Source: a virus. From it: 64,000 bases of DNA. The stretch is from positions 1 to 64,000 of the IMG/VR virus record IMGVR_UViG_3300042539_000280, one strand, 5' to 3'. The notes beneath the pieces are model-generated. The model did not search any database, was not told where the DNA came from, and was given only the letters and a program-made list of their open reading frames with translations. The position numbers were made by a program, and so were the translations under genes. Numbering within the stretch: position 1 is the first letter of the stretch; each line of letters begins with the position of its first letter. Shown here piece after piece: positions 40,299 through 48,522 of the stretch.

Positions 40299-41090
40299 TT
40301 ATTCCGTATCTTCTTGTAATCCGCTAATAATACCTTTAGCGAATCCACCCATTGCTTTACCATAATCACTAGCAACTCTTTTTGCACCGATCTTTTTACC
40401 GGCAGATGACCACTTTAGTCTGCTAATAGCACCGGTCTTGCCTCTGCGTTCTAGTCTCTTTGCTCTTTCCATAGCAGCATCATATCTGTCACCAGCATCG
40501 ATACCAACAGAAGGTGCCTTTAGTTTCTTGACACCACCAGATGGTTTCTTGACATCAGATGGTTCAAGTTTTACCTCTGGTGCTTTGCCTGTTTCTGGTT
40601 TTGGTTCTGCCTTAGGGGGAGCAACGTATGGTTTACCTGGTTCGGCGGATGCTCTTTTCTGTTTTGCTGCTCTCTTTTCAACTTCACGTTTTACACGTTC
40701 TGCTCTAGCCTGTGCGGCACCTTTTACTGCTGCACCTAATTTACCAGCAGCCTTCTTAGCACGAGCCTCAAGTTCTTTATCTGATCCTGAACCTGTACCA
40801 GTAAATGCTTCTTCGACTTTCTTTTTCTTTTTACCTTCGATATCGCTTTTAGCCTTCTTTTCGATTTCTTTTGCTGTGTTCAATGCTGCAAAATAATCAG
40901 AGGCCTTCATGAATCCGGCCTTCTTGCGTCTTTCGATATCTGCCTTGGTCATACCACCAAAGGCCTCTGCCTGAATCATCTTTTTCTTTTCGTAGAGTTT
41001 CTTTTCTAGGATTTCACCTAGTCTCTCCTCAAAGATTTCCTGTGCAGAAACATAATTTTCATTTAGGATGTTTTCTAGTAGTTCTGACAT
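40299..41090 (-). CDS. Prohead core-type protein (gp67-like N-terminus)
   Basis: 263 aa. MSELLENILNENYVSAQEIFEERLGEILEKKLYEKKKMIQAEAFGG resembles the start of T4-type head core proteins such as gp67. IQAE/AFG fits a possible gp21 cleavage site. The remainder is extremely Lys/Ala-rich and basic (about 100-200 largely KKAAGKLGAAVK... type), which could bind DNA within the head. Placed between gp21 and a structural gene. Confidence 0.65.
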   Translation of the reverse strand: MSELLENILNENYVSAQEIFEERLGEILEKKLYEKKKMIQAEAFGGMTKADIERRKKAGFMKASDYFAALNTAKEIEKKAKSDIEGKKKKKVEEAFTGTGSGSDKELEARAKKAAGKLGAAVKGAAQARAERVKREVEKRAAKQKRASAEPGKPYVAPPKAEPKPETGKAPEVKLEPSDVKKPSGGVKKLKAPSVGIDAGDRYDAAMERAKRLERRGKTGAISRLKWSSAGKKIGAKRVASDYGKAMGGFAKGIISGLQEDTE

Positions 41091-41584
41091 TAGGTTGCCT
41101 TATGAACGTTGAATGCCGCTGGATCTCTTGTCTGACCCTGATCATAATCACGGCCATCTTTCTTTATTTCAATGAAAGCGGTCCATGTATCGGTTGCACC
41201 GGCGGTCGATGTGAATACAATATCGCCTGTGCAATTTGCTGGATCAGGAATCTCGATTGTACCTGGTGTTGAACCTGCATCAAAGTTATAATCGAATGGC
41301 CCGTTACCAAATGTAACAATAGAAGTATTAGTATTACCGCCCCACTGTAGAGTAACTGCCTTAGCAGCGGTCATCTGTCCTTGACCCCAAATACGCTTGA
41401 TAGCAACTCTATTGAGGCGCTTTGGATTTGATGTGCTTACTTGGCCAGTAGCATTGATAGCATATGCTAGGTTTGCTGCTACGATCATTGAAGCATTAGC
41501 ATCGCTGCCACCAACACCAACAACCTTGATAACGGAAATTCTATTGGTATCAACCAATGTTTGTGTAGTTAGAACTGTTGCCAT
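41090..41584 (-). CDS. Probable virion structural protein, 164 aa
   Basis: Beta-rich, Thr/Asn/Gly-rich protein (VTLQWGGNTNTSIVTFGNGPFDYNFDAG), with FTSTAGATDTWTAFIEIKKDGRDYDQGQ at the end. Compatible with a capsid decoration or head-associated protein. No family recognised; the position in the head block supports a structural role. Start overlaps nothing; stop is coupled to the next gene by one base. Confidence 0.7.
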   Translation of the reverse strand: MATVLTTQTLVDTNRISVIKVVGVGGSDANASMIVAANLAYAINATGQVSTSNPKRLNRVAIKRIWGQGQMTAAKAVTLQWGGNTNTSIVTFGNGPFDYNFDAGSTPGTIEIPDPANCTGDIVFTSTAGATDTWTAFIEIKKDGRDYDQGQTRDPAAFNVHKAT

Positions 41585-41588
41585 TTAG

Positions 41589-42383
41589 TTATGCCTTTAT
41601 TGAAAAGTTTAGTAGTTTCTTGAAGGATTCAAGGTCCTCGTTTAGCATACTTTCAACAATCTTTTTGTTCTTAGTATTGACCGAATCATAAACTTCAAGG
41701 ATTCTTTTTGCCATAGATGTATTTAGTGTAACTTGTCTTCCGTTGATAGAAAGGTCAGTTGACTCAATACCTTCGCTAACCATCTTGCGAATATCTGCAA
41801 TCTTATTTTCTTTTAGAGAGGCCTGCTTTAGTCTTGCTTGATATACAGGATCACTTTTTGGTGCCTTTTCCCAGGTGCTATAATGCTTGGATTCACCTTT
41901 TTCTGCTGGTGTCTTAGAACCTGGTTCTGATAGATTTACACCAGATTTCTTTTCTTTCTTATCTTCATCATCGTCTTTTTCTTTACCTTTGAAAAGACCT
42001 TTCATGCCACCTTTCAGAGCACCACCAATACCGCCTTTAGCATAACCACTAATAGCACCACCAATGGCATCTGCAATACCTTCTTCAAGGGATTCAAGAG
42101 AGTCATATACTTTCGACTCACTCAGATTTAGATTACCATCAGGTCCAAATGGGATTGATAGATACTTGTTTAGCAACTTAGAATAGTAAAGTGCCACAAC
42201 CTGTTTGTTAGGATAAAGTCTATATGATATTCTTCTAAAGATAAGTAGTGAAGGCATTTCTTTAGAAGAAGGTATGGTTTTTACGATACCTTTTTCCTCA
42301 AGCATCATTTCATCAGGAAGATGATCTACCTGATTTACAAAATTACCATCATATTCTTCACGAATCTGCTTGAGAGTTTTCAT
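41589..42383 (-). CDS. Head-block structural/core protein, 264 aa
   Basis: N-terminal globular part (MPSLLIFRRISYRLYPNKQVVALYYSKLLNKYLSIPFG), then a Gly-rich hydrophobic segment (GIADAIGGAISGYAKGGIGGALKGGMKGLFKGK) and a charged linker, ending in a helical domain. The Gly-rich segment looks membrane- or DNA-interacting. It resembles conserved but unnamed core proteins of marine T4-like phages. Function unknown. Confidence 0.65.
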   Translation of the reverse strand: MKTLKQIREEYDGNFVNQVDHLPDEMMLEEKGIVKTIPSSKEMPSLLIFRRISYRLYPNKQVVALYYSKLLNKYLSIPFGPDGNLNLSESKVYDSLESLEEGIADAIGGAISGYAKGGIGGALKGGMKGLFKGKEKDDDEDKKEKKSGVNLSEPGSKTPAEKGESKHYSTWEKAPKSDPVYQARLKQASLKENKIADIRKMVSEGIESTDLSINGRQVTLNTSMAKRILEVYDSVNTKNKKIVESMLNEDLESFKKLLNFSIKA

Positions 42384-42385
42384 TA

Positions 42386-44230
42386 TTAGTCCTTTACAAA
42401 GTAGTTAGCAGCAATTTCTTTCTTACGCTCTTCCAACTTTTCGATAGCCTTTTCCTGTAGAGCAACCATTAGGTTCTCTTTCATAGCACCGAGATTATCT
42501 TCCATAATATTCTCGATTGCTTCGTTGATTAGTTTGTTTTCCATTTTAGTTTCCTCGTAAACTGTTTTGGTTGTGCCCATAGCACCAGGCTCTTTGATAG
42601 TATCTGGTTTATTTATGTTAGCATCTTCCCTGAATGGAACATTTTCGTTCCAGTCTTTATCCTGAGAAACTGCTTCGGATGTTAATTTCTTGATAGCAGT
42701 TCGGATACCGTGTTCTCTCTTGGACCAAGTCTTGATATCTGGTTTTGGACCTTCGAGAGACTTCTTACGGGATGCAGCGGCCTTCTTGGTGTATGAACCA
42801 AGAGTTTCTGCCTTTAGTTCATTGATCTGTGTTTCTTCTTCACAATTCCAACGGCGTAGTGCCTTATTGATGCGTGAATCCGGATCTCTTGCTGTCTTAG
42901 CAGAGGTCAAACGCTTCTTCATTCCACCCATGCGTGAACAGAATGATTTACGGCGTGATGCTCTTTTACCAGTAGGATTCTTTTCGGTTACGGCAGTTTG
43001 TAGTTTGGAACCTGGATTCTCACGCTTATAGGCATCAACTGCCTTCTGTGATAGACCATCGGTCTTATCTTTACGATTTACGGACTGCCAATCTTCTTTG
43101 ACAGGCTTGACCTTATTTACGTTAGTACCACCTTGCTTTGAACCTTTATAGGTATCGTCCTTTTCATCGTTCTTTGTGGTGGTTGGTTTTGGTTTGCTAC
43201 CATAAAACTTTGCTCTACGATTTACGTCACCAAAACGGTCGAATGGATGACCGATTAAAGCATAACCTTCTTGTTGATAGATACCACGTTCTGCGGTGTC
43301 AGGATACTTGTTTTCTTCATAGGTTGGACGCTCGGTATAACGAGTAGCAGATGAACCTTGTTCTGAAACTGGTACGCAATTAGGGACTTTCTTTCCACCC
43401 TTCTTCTTCATACCAACCATTTCGTATCCCTTCCAGCAGGGATCTTTATCTTCTTTCATATGTCTTTTTCCTTTGACAAGATCGTATGCTTTCTTTGCAT
43501 AATGAACGCCCGTAGCACCCCAACCTGCGGCGCCCGGTAATGTAGATGCCATTCTAACAACGTCACCCTTTGGTGAACCGTGACCGGATGATGCTTTACT
43601 CATAACATCACCCATGGTATAAATGTTAGCGGCAGTCATTCCTGCCATAGCAATTCTTTTGGCTTTCTTTAGTTTTTCACCTTCAACTTGAACGTCTTTT
43701 CTCATAGCACGAAGATCATTTGTTCCTTCGTATCCAGTCATACCGCCTAATTCATTTAGTTTACTGTATTGTGAAAGACCAATACCTTGTTCATGCAAAG
43801 CACGATTAGATGTTGTTTCGATTTCTTTTGGATTGAAAAAATTATATCCTAATCCAGAATTGTGAAGATCAAGATGTGCCTTTTTGATCCATGCAAACTT
43901 ATTACCGTTCTCGTCCTCATAGGACATAGAGTTTGTATCAATGTATTGTTGAACAAAGTTTGTACCAGCAGGATCACCAGAATAATATCCTAGACCTCTT
44001 ACACCATATGATGTTGATTCTTCCTCAATCTTGGATAGTTTCTTATAATAGTCCAACTTTTCACCAAGATGATCCAAAGCAATCTCTCTGGCAATCTTAG
44101 GATTATTAGTATGTTCTTTTTCTACTTTTATGCCATGCATCAACTGTTTTCTAACCTCAACGGAAGAAACACCATATTTCTTGGCCAAATCATTTACAGT
44201 TGGTGTTGGATTGTTTAGCAGTTTACTCAT
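42386..44230 (-). CDS. Large head-block protein with DUF5661/DUF6321-like modules
   Basis: 614 aa. N-terminus VEKEHTNNPKIAREIALDHLGEKLDYYKKL matches the pattern of DUF5661. Two Cys modules follow: DPCWKGYEMVGMKKKGGKKVPNCVP (about 265-290) and ASRRKSFCSRMGGMKKRLTSAKTARDPDSRINKALRRWNC (about 430-475), of the DUF6321 type seen in marine T4-like phages. Very basic and probably packaged in the head. Overlaps the portal gene by 8 bp. Domain names are from memory. Confidence 0.65.
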   Translation of the reverse strand: MSKLLNNPTPTVNDLAKKYGVSSVEVRKQLMHGIKVEKEHTNNPKIAREIALDHLGEKLDYYKKLSKIEEESTSYGVRGLGYYSGDPAGTNFVQQYIDTNSMSYEDENGNKFAWIKKAHLDLHNSGLGYNFFNPKEIETTSNRALHEQGIGLSQYSKLNELGGMTGYEGTNDLRAMRKDVQVEGEKLKKAKRIAMAGMTAANIYTMGDVMSKASSGHGSPKGDVVRMASTLPGAAGWGATGVHYAKKAYDLVKGKRHMKEDKDPCWKGYEMVGMKKKGGKKVPNCVPVSEQGSSATRYTERPTYEENKYPDTAERGIYQQEGYALIGHPFDRFGDVNRRAKFYGSKPKPTTTKNDEKDDTYKGSKQGGTNVNKVKPVKEDWQSVNRKDKTDGLSQKAVDAYKRENPGSKLQTAVTEKNPTGKRASRRKSFCSRMGGMKKRLTSAKTARDPDSRINKALRRWNCEEETQINELKAETLGSYTKKAAASRKKSLEGPKPDIKTWSKREHGIRTAIKKLTSEAVSQDKDWNENVPFREDANINKPDTIKEPGAMGTTKTVYEETKMENKLINEAIENIMEDNLGAMKENLMVALQEKAIEKLEERKKEIAANYFVKD

Positions 44231-46088
44231 TTGTATTTACTAACTTTCCTCTGTCAGCAATGTGAGTTACTTTACCTTCATTATTCATGTATCTGTTATT
44301 GCCTGCATAAACCAATCCAAGGTCTTTTGCTTCTTCGGAAATAGTTTTCTTCTTAGCAGGCACCTGTTTCTTTTGTTTCATTTTTTCAAGTTCAATCTTT
44401 TTATCCATCATAGTGGATTCATGATCACGATTAGCAAGTTCTGCCTTACCAGGTCCTTCATCAGGTCCTGTAATCTTATCAACTTCTTTTTGAACTTGTG
44501 CCTGTGCAATTTGCTGTTGAGCACCAAAGGCAATCTGGTTCTGCATATCCTGTTGCTGTTGAACCGCTTGTGCTTCGGCATCAGCCTGCATTTGAATTTG
44601 CTGTTGCTGTGCAACGATAGCAGTTTCTTGTTCCATTTCGGCATTGATTTCTTCAATATCCTCGTCGGATTGCATTAGAATATTTTTACGAACCCATAGT
44701 TGTGAATAATACTTACCAACGAAAGGATCAACCTTTGTTAGTGTGTCGAGACGCATATTGAGGAGTTCTGCCTCTTTTAGTTCATCAAAGTTATTGTCTT
44801 TTTTGAAGTCGTACCAAATATCTTCCTTGAACTCTTTCCATTCTTCTTCGGTACAAACCTTCTTAGAAACCAACTGGACTCTTAGTAAGTCATCGAATAG
44901 AATAGAGAACTTATTGCGGAGTCTCTGAATAAACTTGGTAAATTTTAGTTCGTCTCTGGTAATTTCAGTAGAACGACCTAGAGAGAAACCTTGTGATGGT
45001 TCCATACGACCAATTGGAACATTTAGCGAACGATATAGTTTAGACTGGAAATACTTGACATCTTCCAATTCACCAAGGTTACGAGCACCTTCTAGTGTAG
45101 AGATTTCTGTACCTTTTGAACCTTCACGGCGTGGTAACCAAAAGTCCTCAAGCATTGATAGATGCTTACGGTCGTCCTTGATTTCACCAGTATTGGAATC
45201 GTATACCAACTTGTTACGATACTTGACCATGATATCACGGACATACTGTTCCGCTTTGACTGTGGGCATGTTACCAACGTCAATATAGAATACACGGCGT
45301 TCTGGTGCTCTTGATAGACGATAGATAACGGTAGCATCTTCAACCATTCTTAGATTGTTGAATGGCTTGATGGCCTTGTGGAGATAAGAAAGAACCATGG
45401 TCTGTTTAGGATCCATAAGTCCTGAGTTTACGTTTACGATGGAGTCTGGTGCAATCTTGGCACCTAAATTGGTACCTGAACCAATCATACCCTTTTCGTT
45501 ATAAAGATAGTATTCAATCTGTCTGCGGATTAGTTCGATGCCGGTTTGCGGATCACGCATTTTTTGAATTTCACGGATCTTTCTAATGCGACGTGGATCT
45601 ATATACTTTAGTTCTTGAATGCCTGCATCAGGCATAGTTTCGTCTATAACAATATGATAGAACATTCTTCCATCAACGTAGTAACGGCGGAAGATATCAT
45701 GTCCCATATTGTTGAAATTCAGTAATTTTAGAATGAAATTGAACTCGTCCTCAATACGCTTTTTGATAGCAGGAGGAACTTTTAGTTCATCCATGTTGAG
45801 TTCTACGCATTGACCACCATCTTCGACAACGATTGCTTCGTTTACGATTTCGTCAATTGCGGTTTCTACTTCTGGTTGGATTGAAAGTTCACGGTATTTG
45901 GTGATAAGTTGAGTTTCGTTACGGAAGGTGCCATCGAGGTCTACATATGTGCCATAATAACCGGCGCCAGCAACCGTTACTGCACCATCATCATTCTGAG
46001 GCAGTGTAAATGTTTTATTCTTTGGTTCGATTAGTTGCTGATCTTCAACCTTTTTAGGTGAACCGATTTCAAATCCGAAAAGTTTTAT
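44223..46088 (-). CDS. 20: Portal vertex protein gp20, with ATA start codon
   Basis: 621 aa from ATA at 46086-46088. The frame is open from there through an N-terminal domain KLFGFEIGSPKK...LPQNDDGAVTVAGAGYYGTYVDLDG, then LITKYRELSIQPEVETAIDEIVNEAI, into the classical gp20 body (FRRYYVDGRMFYH, IYRLSRAPERRVFYIDVGNMP, LPRREGSKGTEISTL). An in-frame TAG lies four codons before the ATA and no ATG, GTG or TTG lies between. GGGAG is 8 bp upstream. The first ATG (45794) would remove 98 conserved residues. The C-terminal 120 residues are Gln-rich. Confidence 0.92.
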   Translation of the reverse strand: MKLFGFEIGSPKKVEDQQLIEPKNKTFTLPQNDDGAVTVAGAGYYGTYVDLDGTFRNETQLITKYRELSIQPEVETAIDEIVNEAIVVEDGGQCVELNMDELKVPPAIKKRIEDEFNFILKLLNFNNMGHDIFRRYYVDGRMFYHIVIDETMPDAGIQELKYIDPRRIRKIREIQKMRDPQTGIELIRRQIEYYLYNEKGMIGSGTNLGAKIAPDSIVNVNSGLMDPKQTMVLSYLHKAIKPFNNLRMVEDATVIYRLSRAPERRVFYIDVGNMPTVKAEQYVRDIMVKYRNKLVYDSNTGEIKDDRKHLSMLEDFWLPRREGSKGTEISTLEGARNLGELEDVKYFQSKLYRSLNVPIGRMEPSQGFSLGRSTEITRDELKFTKFIQRLRNKFSILFDDLLRVQLVSKKVCTEEEWKEFKEDIWYDFKKDNNFDELKEAELLNMRLDTLTKVDPFVGKYYSQLWVRKNILMQSDEDIEEINAEMEQETAIVAQQQQIQMQADAEAQAVQQQQDMQNQIAFGAQQQIAQAQVQKEVDKITGPDEGPGKAELANRDHESTMMDKKIELEKMKQKKQVPAKKKTISEEAKDLGLVYAGNNRYMNNEGKVTHIADRGKLVNTNE

Positions 46089-46117
46089 GGCCGTTACTCC
46101 CTATTCATGATGTAGTT

Positions 46118-46141
46118 CCCGTGGAGAGAAATCTCCACGGG
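46118..46141. promoter_or_regulatory. Hairpin in the gp20 leader
   Basis: Perfect 10 bp stem CCCGTGGAGA / TCTCCACGGG with a 4 nt loop between the tail tube gene and the portal gene. On the minus strand there is no U run after it, so it is not a standard terminator; with transcription starting at the late-type element next to it, it would form the 5' end of the portal mRNA. Confidence 0.6.
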
Positions 46142-46149
46142 GTTTATTA

Positions 46150-46156
46150 TATTTAG
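46150..46156 (-). promoter_or_regulatory. Late-type element CTAAATA before gene 20
   Basis: Minus-strand CCTAAATATAAT, just after the tail tube stop and 62 bp before the portal start codon. Predicted transcript start falls about 2 nt before the 10 bp leader hairpin. Confidence 0.55.
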
Positions 46157-46164
46157 GACACTAA

Positions 46165-46731
46165 TTAGATCGAAGCAACCGAATCGGTTGTTGGTAGTGG
46201 GAAGATTGATTCCCACCACTGATATGCTAGTGTAACACTAAATTCTTCAATCTGGTCACCTGAAGCCCAATCAAGATCAATTGCAGCAACGTCAGTTGGA
46301 AATGCACCAACAATGTGATACTGCTTGATCAATTCACCGGTCTTAGCAAACTGTGAAACCCAAGCATCTGCCTGATAAAGGTTAGCAGTTGCTAGTGCAG
46401 GGTTACGGAGGTTGCCAACGTGTGAGTTGAGTCCAGACATCCATAGTTCTAGGTTATTACGGATACGGAAGTTTTCATCGTTGATAACGGTGAAAGACCA
46501 ATCTGTAAATGTGCGGGTACCAGCAACCTTGATTTCACGTCCAAAATATGGAACTGAAATTGAAGATACGCTGTCACCTGGTAGCGATGTTGCTCTTGCC
46601 TTGAAACGAATTTCCTGGTCAAGAGCGGTGAAACCTGCTGCCGGAGGTAGGTTCATCACAACCTCAAATAGAGAGGCACGTGCCCCGTCTAGTTGTAGGC
46701 TTGCTCTGAAATTTTGAACATTAAATGCCAT
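46165..46731 (-). CDS. 19: Tail tube protein gp19
   Basis: 188 aa. MAFNVQNFRASLQLDGARASLFEVVMNLP, then IRFKARATSLPGDSVSSISVPYFGREIKVAGTRTFTDWSFTVINDENFRIRNNLELW and SVTLAYQWWE are conserved gp19 blocks. It polymerises to form the inner tube within the gp18 sheath. A TAATAAATA element lies about 22 bp upstream. Confidence 0.95.
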   Translation of the reverse strand: MAFNVQNFRASLQLDGARASLFEVVMNLPPAAGFTALDQEIRFKARATSLPGDSVSSISVPYFGREIKVAGTRTFTDWSFTVINDENFRIRNNLELWMSGLNSHVGNLRNPALATANLYQADAWVSQFAKTGELIKQYHIVGAFPTDVAAIDLDWASGDQIEEFSVTLAYQWWESIFPLPTTDSVASI

Positions 46732-46753
46732 TTGTTATTTCTCCTTGTCTCTC

Positions 46754-46761
46754 TATTTATT
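46754..46761 (-). promoter_or_regulatory. Late-type element AATAAATA before gene 19
   Basis: Minus-strand TAATAAATAGAG, overlapping the gp18 stop region by a few bases and about 22 bp before the gp19 start, with AAGGAG between. Confidence 0.45.
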
Positions 46762-48445
46762 AGAATTTACCGACGATTTCGGAGAAAGCAACTCCGGTGC
46801 TGACCGCTACGAAGTTCAACTGGATGAAGTTGATTGAGCGGGCTGGCTTGATGTAGATATCACCAACGAAGCGGTTGCTGTCGATGACCTCTGGTGTATT
46901 GTTTGTTTCGTCACAAACTACCTTATAATCAAAAATACCACGACGGCCCTTGACATCACGGAGGAATGGTTCTACTAGAGCAACAAACTGTGAACGGGTA
47001 AATTCATCGTTGAACTCGAATAGAGAATACTTGGCGGCCTTGGAAATTGACTTTTCAAGGGTAATGAATAGGCGACGAACGTTGATACGATCAAATGCCG
47101 ATGGCTTGTTGGTCATTGTCTTATCGCCGTATAGAACTGTTCCTAGACCCTGCATTGTTACAACTGGGTTGATGGAGTTCTTGTATAGGTTATCACGATC
47201 TGTCTGGTTTGGTGACCATGCAAGTTGTGTAACATTCTTGACTAGACCACGATTTAGACCTGCTGGTGAGAACCATGGATCTCTTGCCATGTCTGTGTAT
47301 GCACATAGACCTGCAATGTCACCGTTTAGTGGAACCCAACGATATACCTTGTTATACTTGTCAAACTGCTTCTTCCAACCAGAATCCATAACGGCATAGT
47401 TAGATGGGTTATAGTTTTCTTTGGTTGCAATAATAGCAAGTGTTTCACCACCTTGATTGTTTACAACATCGTCCATTTGTGGAGATAGGAATGTAACAAG
47501 ATCTTTTCTTGATTCAGCAATATTATCGACAACATATTCCGCAACTGTTGAATCATGTGGACCAGTCATTAGTAGTGAAACATCAACTTTATCGATATTG
47601 TTGAATAGATCATAAGCCTGTGTTAGATCACCAGTGGTTGGTGTACCAACTGAACCACCAGATAGTCTTGATGTTACTGTATTGGCAGTATCAAATGTGG
47701 TTGTTAGTGATTCGGAACCCCAATTGGTAACGTCAGCAGGATGCTTTAGAATGTAAAGATACTGTGATCTATCTTCGATTACGTTTACATAGTAGTTAGA
47801 AGAACCATCATCGTTCTTAGCATCAGATGCCTTAGAAACGTATGAGAATTTTTCTAGGATTGTGTTTGGAACACCAGTAAACTTACCACCAGCGTCAACA
47901 ACGATAATGTGCATTTCGTCGTTAGCACCTTGACGATCTTCGGTCCACTTTGATGTGCCTGTTGGACCATTGAAGTTTGGTGAATATTCCCACTGAGCAA
48001 ACTTTGTGGTATTTGCGGAAGAGAACATTGAAACTTTGATGCTATTACCTAGTTCACCAGGATAACGTGCAGCAAATGGGCCAGTATTTGCGGATGCTGA
48101 TAGATCCTTATACTGTAGGTCATAAACGTCTTGGTTCTGAATGACGATATTATCGACACCACCAGTAGCGTTATTTGCCTTAGTTAGATCAGCAGCACGA
48201 ACCAACTGTAAGTTCTGTGCATATGAAAGAAAGTTTGCAGCGGTAAAGAATGATGTAAATGTGTTCTGGCTTGGCTTACCGAACCATCTAACAAGTTCTA
48301 CCTCGTTAGAAATGGTCATAACCTTGTTTACAGGACCCCAATCAAAGTCGCCGGCAAAACCTCCTGCTGTAGTGGATAGTGATGGTACGATTGTAGTCAG
48401 ATCAATTTCGGACCAAATCACTCCAGGGGAAAGTTGATATGCCAT
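46760..48445 (-). CDS. 18: Tail sheath protein gp18
   Basis: 561 aa (T4 gp18 is 659). MAYQLSPGVIWSEIDLTTIVPSLSTTAGGFAGDFDWGPVNKV is the conserved sheath N-terminus; the C-terminal FALVEPFLRDVKGRRGIFDYKVVCDETNNTPEVIDSNRFVGDIYIKPARSINFIQLNFVA is the conserved core shared by contractile sheaths. It contracts during DNA injection. Confidence 0.96.
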   Translation of the reverse strand: MAYQLSPGVIWSEIDLTTIVPSLSTTAGGFAGDFDWGPVNKVMTISNEVELVRWFGKPSQNTFTSFFTAANFLSYAQNLQLVRAADLTKANNATGGVDNIVIQNQDVYDLQYKDLSASANTGPFAARYPGELGNSIKVSMFSSANTTKFAQWEYSPNFNGPTGTSKWTEDRQGANDEMHIIVVDAGGKFTGVPNTILEKFSYVSKASDAKNDDGSSNYYVNVIEDRSQYLYILKHPADVTNWGSESLTTTFDTANTVTSRLSGGSVGTPTTGDLTQAYDLFNNIDKVDVSLLMTGPHDSTVAEYVVDNIAESRKDLVTFLSPQMDDVVNNQGGETLAIIATKENYNPSNYAVMDSGWKKQFDKYNKVYRWVPLNGDIAGLCAYTDMARDPWFSPAGLNRGLVKNVTQLAWSPNQTDRDNLYKNSINPVVTMQGLGTVLYGDKTMTNKPSAFDRINVRRLFITLEKSISKAAKYSLFEFNDEFTRSQFVALVEPFLRDVKGRRGIFDYKVVCDETNNTPEVIDSNRFVGDIYIKPARSINFIQLNFVAVSTGVAFSEIVGKF

Positions 48446-48495
48446 CTTTTACTCCTTTTTATAGGTTGGAATGGTGTAGAATATCCATTTCTACT

Positions 48496-48502
48496 TATTT
48501 AG
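48496..48502 (-). promoter_or_regulatory. Late-type element CTAAATA before gene 18
   Basis: Minus-strand GCTAAATAAGTAG in the 77 bp gap between gp17 and gp18, 51 bp before the gp18 start. AAAGGAG precedes the ATG. Confidence 0.55.
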
Positions 48503-48522
48503 CGTTTTGATGTTTTCCAAAA

